Of a stretch of DNA of 64,000 nucleotides, positions 35,258 through 46,310 are shown in pieces. A model generated the notes under the pieces. That model saw only the letters and a list, made by a program, of their open reading frames with translations. It was not told the origin of the DNA and searched no databases. The translations under genes and the position numbers were made by a program. The stretch's first letter is position 1; each line of letters begins with the position of its first letter. The DNA comes from Pseudonocardiales bacterium (GTDB lineage: Bacteria > Actinomycetota > Actinomycetes > Mycobacteriales > Pseudonocardiaceae), in contig JAFAPC010000086.1 of NCBI GenBank assembly GCA_019247305.1, positions 1 through 64,000 on the forward strand, read 5' to 3'.

Positions 35258-36964
35258 TCATGCGTAGGGCAGCTGGTCATGTTCCGCGGTGGACAGCCCG
35301 GCAGTCAGCACGCGCCGCGAGTCCGGTACTGGTAGGGCTCCTGCCGTCGTCAGCTCATCGACGGTGATCAGGGGCCCGGCGCACACCTGATCCAGCAGTT
35401 CGGCCTGCGCCGGGGCAAGGTCGGTGAGCCGGCGCAGCACGCAGAGCAAATCACGCAGCTCGACGGTGTCCTCGCGGGTCCACCGGTCCGCCGCAAGTAG
35501 GTCCAGCGGGCTGGTGACCCTTCCGCCCGGTTCCCGCTTGCGGTAAGCGAACCACTGTCGCAACACCGGCTTGCCACCCACCTCGTAGCGCCACACAGCG
35601 GCCGGCACCGGCCGAAACCGGCTGGCGCCGACGAGCAGCACGTCGTCGTTCCTGGCGTCCGGATCATCGCTGGTGTGCTCGATGGTGGCGGGCATGCCCT
35701 CCGCCGTGTGCGGGATGCCATCCAGGTTCATCGGCCGCTGGCCGGGCGGTAGCGAGACGTCATCCGGTGGGCGACCGGATGTGGGATCGGCGCAACGTTG
35801 CCCGTAGGTCGAGGCCCACACCACCTCGCGGCCCAGCTCCACCGCTCCCGCGAAGATCTCGGTATCCGCCGTCAGCGGCACCCTAACCCCCGGCGTCTCC
35901 AGCTGTTCGGCGAACCGTGCCGTGTAGCCCGGGTGGGAGACGACAGCGGCGACGTAACGCAGCAGGTCGAGCCCGCTGACCTCGACCCCGAGGCGCTTCG
36001 ATAGTGCGTCAAGCAAGCTCGAGCCACTGGTTGGCTGACCATCCGGGTGGAACCCGGGCAACACCCGACCGCCCCGGTTGTTGAAGCAATCATTGTCCGG
36101 GATGAGAGCGCTGACGATGACGCCGGGTCCGCTGTTAATGACCTTCGAGTGCTGTTCCACAAGAAACAGCTGGTCGGTATAGACGGCGGCGCGCCACAGG
36201 TCCCGGCGGGGAAAGTCCATCACCCGGGGATCGGCCACTAGCCACTTGCGGTCGAAGCTGCGATGCAAGATCCGTCGAAGCGGTGGCTCTAGGTCGGTCT
36301 CGTCTGCTAGAGCGCTGAGTCGGTCGCCATCGGGCAGCGCAGTGACCCGGCCTGACATAGTGCGATCCCGAGTTGCCTTCAGCAGCTCTGCCTGCACTGC
36401 TGGGTCGGGCTCGGTCAGCAATCGCCGCCAGCGCTGCCGCAGCACCTCCGGCCGGGCGGAGTACACCCACGCCCGGTTACTCGTGACACCGGTGACGCTG
36501 ATCGGGAACAAGTCGTTCAGCGCGGGATACTCATCCCAGCTCGCCTCGCCGGCTGGGGTGAACGGCGCATCCCAACCGTCGCGGACGTCCTGCCACACCG
36601 GATCATCGAGCCCCAGCGCGCTGAGCGCGGCGAATTTCTCGGTGCGTCTGCCGTGCACGGCGGTGTAGTGGATGCGGGCCGGTTCGTCGGTCGTGTCGTC
36701 CTCGGCGCGCACGAAGATGCCGACCGCGAGCGGGTGCTGCACCTTGGGGAAGATCCGGGTCGCCACATCCGGGCGCATGCCCTCTGGGCTCAGGTCGATG
36801 ATCCAGCCCTCGTCGCAGGTCCGGCGCAGGTACTTGCGCATTCCCTTGAACGCCGTGCCGCGCAGGTAGGCGGCCGTGGTCACAAACGCCACCACGCCAC
36901 GGCCCTGCCCGCTGGGACTGTCGAACACCTTCCAGGTGGCCCAGCGCCAGAAATACCAGGCCAT
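35258..36964 (-). pseudogene. Type ISP-like restriction-modification enzyme, C-terminal half
   Basis: These 568 residues continue the methylase interrupted at 37054. The start MAWYFWRWATWKVFDSPSGQ would directly follow KLKN of the upstream half. Later blocks, RRILHRSFDRKWLVADPRVM, VSALIPDNDCFNNRGGRVLP and LRYVAAVVSHPGYTARFAEQ, match the C-terminal target-recognition part of type ISP enzymes. An ATG at 36964 permits independent translation, but that ATG belongs to the duplicated insertion target. Whether the two halves form a functional split enzyme is unknown. Confidence 0.8.
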
Positions 36965-37054
36965 GAGGCTTATTCAGGACAGTGTTATTGATCTTGTGAG
37001 ACTCATCCTGAGCTGCAACGATCAGTCGTCGATCAAGATCGCTGAATAAGCCTC
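36965..37054. mobile_element. 90-bp MITE-like insertion in the type ISP gene
   Basis: This 90-bp element has perfect 13-bp terminal inverted repeats, GAGGCTTATTCAG at 36965-36977 and its complement at 37042-37054. It is flanked by direct CAT repeats at 36962-36964 and 37055-37057, consistent with a 3-bp target duplication. Removing the element and one CAT restores an open frame that reads KLKN-MAWYFWRWATWK, matching intact family members. The interior is also partly self-complementary (GATCTTG with CAAGATC). No transposase is encoded. Confidence 0.85.
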
Positions 37055-38755
37055 CATGTTCTTCAGCTTGTATTCGTTGCGCCCGTTGCCAGGCAGCCGG
37101 AAATCCGACATCAGCGATGGGTCCTCAGTGCGCCCTCGCCTACCGTAGAAGCCACCTAGCTCCACCCACGAGCCATCACCGTTGGCCCGCTCACGGTAGG
37201 GCGGGTTCCCGATCACCACCGTGACTGGCAGCTCGGCTTTGATCTGATCAGCCCGGCGGGTCGAATCGCTAATGGGCTTGAGAAAGCTGGCCAGTGGCGG
37301 CTGCACGCGAAACGGGTCATCCAGGGTGTTCGTGACGTGCAAGGGCATCCGGTCGGCTGCCGCCAGCTCCACCCCGCGGTATGCCAGCAGGTCGGTCAGC
37401 CGCAGCTCGCTCACCGCGTAGGGCCCCATCTGCAGCTCGAACCCGACCAACCGGCCGGCCATGGAGCTGATCACCTCCCGCGCCTCGCCGGTGCCGTCGC
37501 AGCGATTAACCCGCTCGAAGACGGTATCGAGGATGCGCAGCAGAAAGGTGCCGGTACCGGCCGCCGGATCGACCACTCGCACGCCATCGGTGCCGAGGCC
37601 TCGGATCAGACCAAGCCGGGTGCGCAGGGCATCGTCGGTGAGCCGGACCATGGGCTCGACCAGCTCCACCGGGGTGTAGTAGACGCCGGATTCCTGGCGC
37701 TTGACCGGGTCGTATTCGGCGAGGAAGTGCTCGTACAGGTAGAGGTAGGTGTCGCGCCGGCTGGACCGGACCCGTTCCCAGTCCACCGCGCCGATGACAC
37801 GCAGCAGCGTGTCAAGCGTCACCCTGAACGGTCCCACCTCCGCTGAGGAGCCACCGAACTGATCGGTGAGGACCTGCAGCGCCCGGCCCATCAAGGTGTT
37901 TCCCACCGCGATGAGGTCGCCGATCTCGTGGTAACCCCGGCCCTCGAAGGCGATCCCACGGCTGCGGGCGTAGAGCAGGCCGAACGTCACCGTCTGGGCG
38001 TAACCATCGGCGAACTCAGCGTCGTCTGCGGTGGGGAACAGCAACCAGCGCCAGTCGGTGGCCAGCTCACTGAAGAGCTGCTTGTTCGCCTCTGACCCGG
38101 TCTTGGCCAGCAGCTGTTCCCGGCCGAGCTGCTCAGCGACCTCGTCGCGGAGCAGCCGACAGGCCGGGGCGACCGCACGGACCAGCGCATCGACGTTGCG
38201 GATCGGCGTCGGTGCCCAGCCGAGGAACGTGACCAGCAACTGCTCGAAATCAGGACCGGTCACCCGCAGGTCACCAGATCCCTCGGTCAGCCCGCCCTCA
38301 AGCGAGATGATCTCGTCCTTGCGCACACCCGTCTCGTAACGAGCCCACCGTGTCCCGTCGGTGTAGATCAGGTTTGGCAGGTTCGACAGCCGTTCCCACT
38401 GCCGGCGGTTGTTCCTGCCGGTCAAGGCCGGCGCGTCCGCCCCGAGCCCCGGCTTCTTGATCTCGATGTAGCCGCAGATCGCCCCGTCGACCTGCACCGC
38501 ATAATCCGGGCGGACCTGCAGGTCCGACAACATCGCTTCACCCACCGGCACCACCTGCAGGCCGTGTCGCGACCCGACCTCCTTCACCAGGGCAACGAGT
38601 GGTCCGCGCAACGCCTCCTCCGGCTCACCAGCACCCGTGCCCAGCTGCTCTCGCGCAGCGCGGCCGAAGGAACCGACGGCCTTCGCCAGCCAGTCCGGTG
38701 GCTCGTAGGACACAGCACTCCCCTTCTTGATAGCGACATTTCTTGATAGCGACAT
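37022..38755 (-). pseudogene. Type ISP-like restriction-modification enzyme, N-terminal half
   Basis: These 577 residues hold an N-terminal nuclease-like region (VRPDYAVQVDGAICGYIEIKKPG, read as RPDYAV and EIKKPG of a PD-(D/E)xK fold) and an N6-adenine methylase domain with motif I VVDPAAGTGTFLLRI and motif IV IGNPPYRER. The frame runs into the 90-bp insertion and stops after 10 foreign codons (MEAYSAILIDD). Joined to the downstream half it would be about 1134 residues. No helicase domain was noticed, so it resembles single-chain type IIG/ISP-short enzymes. No specificity can be predicted. Confidence 0.85.
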
Positions 38756-38840
38756 TGGGGATTAAGAGTATCGGCCCACGGCGACAAAACCGAGCAAGCT
38801 ACGGTCATACTCCGGTATTACTTCGTCTGCTAGACTGCCC

Positions 38841-39010
38841 ATGCGAGACCGCCGCTCGGACGGCCGCGCTGGCACGGTTGCGCAGCGAGTTCCCTGCCGA
38901 ACCGCGACGGCGAGCCGGGTGAGCCTCCAGCAGCACTTCTTCCTGGACACCGGCGCACTCATCGATCGACTACCCAGTTCGCCTGCTCACCGTCTGAGCC
39001 GGAAGCTCAC
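38841..39010 (+). pseudogene. Degraded, internally deleted vapBC copy
   Basis: The stretch aligns with the intact vapBC locus at 32044-32540. The antitoxin 3' part (GCCGCGCTGGCACGGTTGCG versus GCCGCGCTGGCCCGGTTGCG), the toxin start (ACCGGCGCACTCATCGA) and, after a large deletion, the toxin 3' end (GCCTGCTCACCGTCTGAGCC) are all present. Nearly all of the toxin is missing between ATCGAT and CGACTACCC. No functional product is possible. Confidence 0.8.
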
Positions 39011-39121
39011 CCAAGGGCGGTTCCGCGGAACACCTTGATCAGCATTGGAGCTGCGCAGTCCAGCGCCAGTCTGCTGGGCGCGCGAAAGCCCGAGACTAGG
39101 CAGGCCGGTGATACCTAGCGG

Positions 39122-39313
39122 TTACCCCTCGGTGAGGACCACGGCTGCGTCTGGCTCGGTGACCCGGAAGCTGAAACGTTCCTCCAGGTGGAGCGTCACC
39201 AGTTCGCCGTCGTGGCGGGTGTAGCCGATGGAGAAGTCCTGCCCGACGTCGAGGTAGGCATCGGCGCCCTTGCCCAGCGACACCGGGGGATGCGCACTGG
39301 ACTCGGCGATCCC
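39122..39313 (-). pseudogene. Encapsulin-like C-terminal remnant
   Basis: A 63-codon open stretch reads GIAESSAHPPVSL, then YLDVGQDFSIGYTRHDGELV and LHLEERFSFRVTEPDAAVVL before a stop. The second and third blocks match the terminal strand region of encapsulin shell proteins (for example, Cfp29-like: L-x-x-G-x-D-x-x-I-G-Y and the final F-x-x-x-x-x-E-A). The first block matches an internal encapsulin region about 75-90 residues earlier, so an internal deletion is implied. It lacks the N-terminal domain and most of the shell fold. Identification is from memory of the family, so moderate confidence. Confidence 0.55.
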
Positions 39314-39376
39314 GGTGCGCCCCCGGCCGGTTGGCCATCAGCTCGTTCATCGTGAACTTGGGCCTGTAATCCCAAG

Positions 39377-39607
39377 CTATTCACCATGATCCTCGCTGGT
39401 GCGGAGATCTTCTTGGGTACGGCGCTGCTGGTGCCGGTCGGCGGCGGGGAGCCTGTGCGTGTGCAACTGTGGGTCGTCGTCGGCTGGCGGCTCGGGATCC
39501 TTCCACTCCTCGGCGTGGGTGGGACCGGTACCACGGATCATGCCTTCCACGTCGTGAGCAAGCGCGCCGTCCTTGCGTGCGCCATGCTTATCGCTGCCTC
39601 TTTGCAC
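39377..39607 (-). pseudogene. N-terminal fragment of a DUF2795-type small protein
   Basis: This 76-residue frame from GTG 39607 contains SDKHGARKDGALAHDVEG, MIRGTGPTHAEEWKDPEPPA and DDDPQ, the conserved opening of actinobacterial proteins whose C-terminus carries DUF2795. The C-terminal domain is missing; instead the frame ends after an unrelated His/Arg-rich tail. It lies 4 bp from the stop of the baeRF2 remnant, in operon-like spacing. It may still be translated, but it is probably truncated. Confidence 0.55.
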
Positions 39608-39611
39608 TCCC

Positions 39612-40412
39612 TTACCCCTCTTCCGGTGGACTGGTAAACCGGAGCAGCGCGCCAATGCCGTCGGCAAGCTCGGGCTGGTCATCCGGCAGCGACGCACTCC
39701 CTGCCGCGCTGCCCGCCCGATTCGGGTCGGATTCTCTGGCCGGGTGCGCCAACAGCACCAGCTTCGCTCCGGTGCCGGCGATGGCGCGCACCAGCGCGGC
39801 GTCTGCGCGGTCCTGACCGAGCACCGGTGCGCCGATCCCCCGCAGCTCATCCTCGGTGAGCGCCAGCTGAGCCGGCTCAGGACCGATCCACACCAGTAGC
39901 TCTGAGGACGGATCATCGCGCAGCAGCACCGTGCTCACCTGGTTGCGCTGCAGCCCGCGGATCACCGATGCCAGACCTGTCACCGCCAGACCCCCGGCGC
40001 GCCCGCGCTCCTGCTCGAATCGCGCAAGCACGTGCCGGGTGCCCTCGGTGGCACGCTGGGCAGCGAGCGCGCGGATTTCCTCAGCTGGCTGGCAGGTGGT
40101 GTGACCATCCGGATTGTGGTCATCGGGGCCATTCTGGTGATGGTTGCGCTCACCCGGCCTAGCCGTGCCACTAGGTATGGCACATACTTAGGGCGCTGGA
40201 CCAGCAGCGGCAACAGTGACCATCGGGCCACCTCACGCTGGGGCGGGCCGGGCAGATCGACCTCATGTAGCACCTGGCCGCCAGCGGCGAAAACCGCCCG
40301 CCCCGCAGCACCGGACTGAAAGTGGCCTCCCATTGCGGCCTCACCAGCGGCGGCGAGGGTCTTGTCATCTGCTCCCTGCTCGCGCAGCTGATCGGCTAGC
40401 GCCGACCGGAAG
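39612..40412 (-). pseudogene. baeRF2 (Rv2629/Vms1-like) protein, frameshifted remnant
   Basis: Blocks of this family appear in two frames. Upstream: ALADQLREQGADDKTLAAAG, GRAVFAAGGQVLHEVDLPGP and REVARWSLLPLLVQ (about 40170-40400). Downstream: EEIRALAAQRATEGTRHV, LARFEQERGRAGGLAVTG and a C-terminus ending GIGALLRFTSPPEEG (39612-40130). At least one frameshift, and possibly a deletion, lies near 40130-40175. Its 5' end runs into the truncated CBS gene. Intact members resemble release-factor/peptidyl-tRNA hydrolase folds; Rv2629 belongs to the DosR regulon, as does a CBS protein like the one next door. Confidence 0.65.
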
Positions 40413-40715
40413 CCGGCGGATGGCTTTGCTTCGCATGAGCTGCGCAGCCTGCTCGATCGTGGTGTCGGGAGTAACCGTGGTCAGCTCAGCGCCGCTGCAC
40501 GCTTCTCGCACCGGCGTGCTGGGGTCCTTGCCCTCGGCGACAGCGCGGACGGCGATGTCCCGGTCGGTGATGATGCCGCACAACCGACCACGGTCCACGA
40601 TAAGTACGTTCCCGATGTCGGCGACGCGCATCATCAGGGCCGCCTCGCTGATCGGGGAGTCGGCGCTGACCGTAGCCAGCTCGCGGGCCATGACTTCTGC
40701 GATGGTGATCGCCAT
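40365..40715 (-). CDS. Truncated CBS-domain protein (Hrp1-like)
   Basis: This 116-residue protein starts at ATG 40715 after an AGGGAGA site. The first CBS domain (MAITIAEVMARELATVSADS, LIVDRGRLCGIITDRDIAVR) and the start of the second (VTPDTTIEQAAQLMRSKAIR, RLPV) look normal. It then diverges into GASRSAARAG where Hrp1-type proteins continue with VDGGQPVGIVSLGDL, so the second domain is incomplete. The breakpoint coincides with the start of baeRF2-like sequence, so a deletion probably fused the two genes. Ligand binding would be impaired. Confidence 0.75.
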   Translation of the reverse strand: MAITIAEVMARELATVSADSPISEAALMMRVADIGNVLIVDRGRLCGIITDRDIAVRAVAEGKDPSTPVREACSGAELTTVTPDTTIEQAAQLMRSKAIRRLPVGASRSAARAGSR

Positions 40716-40839
40716 GGGGATCTCCCTGGTTTCTTCGCTGAAATCGCCTACCTCTGATGACTCACGCCGAAACACGGTTGCCGCTGGCCGGATCGGGGTA
40801 GCCCGCGGGCATGACGCGGATTGCGGCTCAGGCACTAAG

Positions 40840-41124
40840 TCACCGCGCGCCCGTGAACGGGTTGAGCAGGCGTGCTCCGGTGCTGGCGACGTCGCTGGTG
40901 TTGCGGGTAACCAGCGTCCAGCCGTGCACCTTTGCGGTTGCGGCCAGTAGGCCATCGATGACGGGTACCGGATCGGGGACATTGAGCCTGCCCCATTCCT
41001 GCGCTACCTCCACGGTAAGCGGGACAACACGGTCGGAGTAGGCACGCAACAGACCCCCTAGCCAACGGTCGACGACTGCGGCTTGGTCTTGATCACGCCG
41101 GTGCAGCTCTGCACGGCGCCTCAC
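40840..41124 (-). pseudogene. PIN-domain toxin, N-terminally truncated
   Basis: The 94-residue frame contains [49 protein letters not shown] and TRNTSDVASTG, the middle and C-terminal part of FitB-type PIN toxins. The first ~45 residues with the first catalytic Asp are absent, and no antitoxin gene is upstream. Predicted inactive. Confidence 0.7.
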
Positions 41125-41180
41125 TTAGCAGGTTTGCGCGTGAGCCGACACACTGGGAGCACGACAAGCCCAGGGAGGAC

Positions 41181-43373
<2,193 letters not shown>

Positions 43374-43430
43374 GTATCGCGTACAAGTCAGTCAAATGGC
43401 CCCGCATACCGGCTTCCATGCCACGGTAGG

Positions 43431-45275
43431 GTGATACGCGGTTCGGGGTTGTTGATCGGTGGGTCGGCCAAAGTGGGACAGGATCACGGGGAGGCACCCG
43501 GTGACCAGGACCGTTCTTTCCCGTCATCGGCGGCTCTGGCCCTGGAGTGGGCCCAGGCTATGGTCACTCGCTGCTACCTGCCGATGTCGGTTGCGCAAGC
43601 CCGGGACTACCTGCGGGATCCCGCTGAGCGGCTGGTGGCCGCGCTGTCCGATCCTTCGGTCGACACCCAGGTCGCGTTCGACGTAGGTTCTCGACTCGTC
43701 GCTCGGGGTTTCACCGGTGCGCAGAGTCTGTCCCGGACGTTCGACGTGCTCGGCGCTGCTTTGCCCGCCGCCGCAGGCCTCGTGGCGGCGAACTCCGCGG
43801 GCAAGGCCCAAAAGTCGTCCTGTGGCCGGCTCATCAAGCTGCTTGGTGCGCTGGCCGACGGCTATAGCTGGGCGCTGCGCAACCGTATCGTCGACCTCTC
43901 TCCAGTGGGCATTGCGAACGTCACCGACCTGCACCTGCTGGAGCGGCGGCTGCACCATCAGACGCTGCATGACGTGCGGACCGGCTTGCCGAATCGGCAG
44001 TATCTCACCACCTATCTGGAGCGGGTACTCGCGCGAGTTGACCCCTCGGCCGTGATCACGCTGATCCACCTCGATCTGGACGGCTTCTCAACGATCAGTG
44101 ACGGGCTGGGTCACCACGCCGGTGACCGGCTGCTGGATGTGGTAGCCAGACGGCTGGAACGAGCAGTCGCGGACCAGCAGACGATGGTTGCTCGGCTCGG
44201 GGCCGACGAGTACGCGATCCTCATCGAACCCGGAGATTCGGTACCGGACGTCGGTGCCTTCGCTGAAATCATCAACACCGAGCTCGCCGAGCCGTTCTAT
44301 ATCGACCGGATCGGGGTGGCCCTCACCGCGAGCATCGGTGCCGTGCAGCGACCGGCCGGCGAGACAACAGCCGAAGAGCTGATCCGCGCCGCCAGCGCCA
44401 CGCTGCGCCGGATGCGCGGATGGAGCAAACGGCAGTGGACGCTGTTCGATCAGAACGCCGATGCCACCGACCGTACGGAGCTCCGGCTGGCCGCGGCAAT
44501 GCCCGGCGCCCTGGAGACCGGCGAGCTGGCCGTGACATACCAGCCGGTGGTCATGCTGGATGGTGGTCAGCTGGTAGGCATCGAGGCGGCGCTGAGCTGG
44601 CTGCACCCCCAGCTCGGCGTGCTGTCCCACGACCAGTGTGTGCGGGCCGCGGAACGGACCGGTCTCGTGCATGAGGCCGGTCAGTGGTTGCTGCGTACCG
44701 CTGCCAAGCAGACCGTCTCCTGGCGGCGGCGGATCGGTCCGAGCGTGCCGCCGGTGGTGGTCAACCTCAGCCCGTCCCAGGCGCAAGACCGCAACCTGGT
44801 GGCAAGGGTCAGCGCGGTCCTGGACGACACGGGCCTGCCGCCAGCTCAGTTAGAGCTGCGAGCACCGGTGGCCGCGATCCGCACGGTCACTGGTGAGCTC
44901 GCCGACGTTGGTGGCGGCCACGCTGAGGACAACGCGCGGGCGCTGGCCGAGCTGGGCGTGCGCCTGGGGCTCTACGACTTCGGCGGTGGCATTGGTGGGC
45001 TGCGCTGCCTGGCAGATCTGCCGGTATGCACAGTGCGCATCGCCGAGCCGGTTTCCCACCAGGTGGCTGCCGATCCCTCCCGGATCCTGTCGCAGGCGGC
45101 ACAGGCATTGGTGCACATTGTCCGCGGCGCAAGTATCGACGTGGTCGCCTTCCCGGTGGACAGCGCCGAGCAGGCCGCGTGCTGGCCGTGGATCGGCGCC
45201 AACTGGGGCCTCGGCGCGCTCTTCGGCGAACCAGGCTCAGCGGCCAGCATGGAGAAGCGGCTGCGCCGCGCGTGA
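43431..45275 (+). CDS. Degenerate GGDEF/EAL domain protein
   Basis: This 614-residue cytosolic protein has an N-terminal helical region (to ~170), a GGDEF-like domain with RLGADEYAIL in place of GG(D/E)EF, and an EAL-like domain with GIEAALSWLHP in place of ExLxR and YDFGGGIGGL in place of DDFGTG. Both catalytic signatures are altered, so it is more likely a c-di-GMP receptor or scaffold than an active cyclase/phosphodiesterase. No membrane segment is predicted. The GTG start at 43431 is uncertain; GTG 43474 is an alternative. Its TGA stop lies inside the second copy of the palindrome found at glgE. Confidence 0.85.
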   Translation: MIRGSGLLIGGSAKVGQDHGEAPGDQDRSFPSSAALALEWAQAMVTRCYLPMSVAQARDYLRDPAERLVAALSDPSVDTQVAFDVGSRLVARGFTGAQSLSRTFDVLGAALPAAAGLVAANSAGKAQKSSCGRLIKLLGALADGYSWALRNRIVDLSPVGIANVTDLHLLERRLHHQTLHDVRTGLPNRQYLTTYLERVLARVDPSAVITLIHLDLDGFSTISDGLGHHAGDRLLDVVARRLERAVADQQTMVARLGADEYAILIEPGDSVPDVGAFAEIINTELAEPFYIDRIGVALTASIGAVQRPAGETTAEELIRAASATLRRMRGWSKRQWTLFDQNADATDRTELRLAAAMPGALETGELAVTYQPVVMLDGGQLVGIEAALSWLHPQLGVLSHDQCVRAAERTGLVHEAGQWLLRTAAKQTVSWRRRIGPSVPPVVVNLSPSQAQDRNLVARVSAVLDDTGLPPAQLELRAPVAAIRTVTGELADVGGGHAEDNARALAELGVRLGLYDFGGGIGGLRCLADLPVCTVRIAEPVSHQVAADPSRILSQAAQALVHIVRGASIDVVAFPVDSAEQAACWPWIGANWGLGALFGEPGSAASMEKRLRRA

Positions 45276-45314
45276 GTGGCGATCCGAGCTATGACTCGGA
45301 TCGCCACTCACGCG
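45269..45314. repeat. Perfect palindrome spanning the GGDEF/EAL stop codon (copy 2)
   Basis: Two perfect 20-nt arms, 45269-45288 and 45295-45314, flank a 6-nt loop. The core CGTGAGTGGCGAT then CCGAG is shared with 22405-22450, and TGA is again the gene's stop codon. It lies between convergent genes, so it could end transcription on both strands. Confidence 0.9.
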
Positions 45315-45318
45315 TTTG

Positions 45319-46260
45319 TCAGAACAGCACTCGGGCCAGCGCGCGGCGCGCCGAGGTCACCCGGGGGTCGTCTGGCGGGAAGAGCGCGAACAGCTCGATC
45401 AGGTGCGCTCTGGCTCGGTCGCAGTCCTCCCCCCTCAGCCGCTGCACGGCGCTGACCAGCCGCTCGAATGCCCGCTCCGGCGCCGCGGTGGCCACCTCGG
45501 CATCAGCCGCGGCGATCTGAGCGTCGATGTCGTCGGGTGCGGCATCGGCCCTGGCTACCGCCGAGGGGTCGGCTGATTGCGCCCGGCTCAGGAAGCGAAC
45601 CTGGGTCAGCGCGGCTTTGGCCTGCTCGTTAGCTGGTTCGCTGTCCAGGATCTGTTGATAGGCGGCTTCGGCGGCACCGTAGTCGCCGGCCGCCAGCGCG
45701 GCTTCGGCGGCGGTGAACCGAGAATCCTCGGGCTCGGCGGCTGACGCATCCGGCGCGGCGCACTCAGCAGCCCGGATACCGGGCAGTTGATCGCGCAGCT
45801 GGTCGAGTAGCGCGGTGATCCACTGCTTCACCTGCGGCTCGGGGCGGGCGCCGGCAAAGGCGTCGACCGGCTGGCCGCCGGCAAAGGCGATAACGGTGGG
45901 AATGGACTGGACACCGAAGAACTGGAGGATCCGCGGGCTGGTGTCGACGTCGACCTTGGCCAACACCCACGCGCCACCAGATGCTGCGGCGAGCCGTTCA
46001 AGCACCGGGGACAGTTGCTTGCACGGACCACACCAGCTCGCCCAGAGGTCCACCACCACAAGAACCTGCATAGACCGCTCGATGACATCGGTCTGGAAGC
46101 TGTATTCGGTGACGTCCAGGACCCAGCTGCGCTCCCCGCCGGTTGGAGGAGCCGCACCCGGGGTGTCGCGCCGAGCGGCCGAATCGGCTCGTGCTTTGAG
46201 GGCAGACAGGTCGACGGCACCGGACATGGCTACAATCTGCTGCGGCTTAGGCCTGCTCAC
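45319..46260 (-). CDS. Thioredoxin-TPR protein (CnoX/YbbN-like)
   Basis: This protein of about 313 residues has a thioredoxin domain with the active site [13 protein letters not shown] and the cis-Pro segment [11 protein letters not shown], followed by TPR-like helices ([20 protein letters not shown], then [19 protein letters not shown]). This is the architecture of CnoX, a chaperedoxin protecting proteins from oxidation. The GTG at 46260 gives the N-terminus [20 protein letters not shown], like mycobacterial homologues. It ends beside the palindrome and is convergent with the GGDEF/EAL gene. Confidence 0.9.
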   Translation of the reverse strand: MSRPKPQQIVAMSGAVDLSALKARADSAARRDTPGAAPPTGGERSWVLDVTEYSFQTDVIERSMQVLVVVDLWASWCGPCKQLSPVLERLAAASGGAWVLAKVDVDTSPRILQFFGVQSIPTVIAFAGGQPVDAFAGARPEPQVKQWITALLDQLRDQLPGIRAAECAAPDASAAEPEDSRFTAAEAALAAGDYGAAEAAYQQILDSEPANEQAKAALTQVRFLSRAQSADPSAVARADAAPDDIDAQIAAADAEVATAAPERAFERLVSAVQRLRGEDCDRARAHLIELFALFPPDDPRVTSARRALARVLF

Positions 46261-46310
46261 GTGCTCTATCCTGGCATGGGTTCCACCATGCAAGAGAACC
46301 CATCCAGGTA

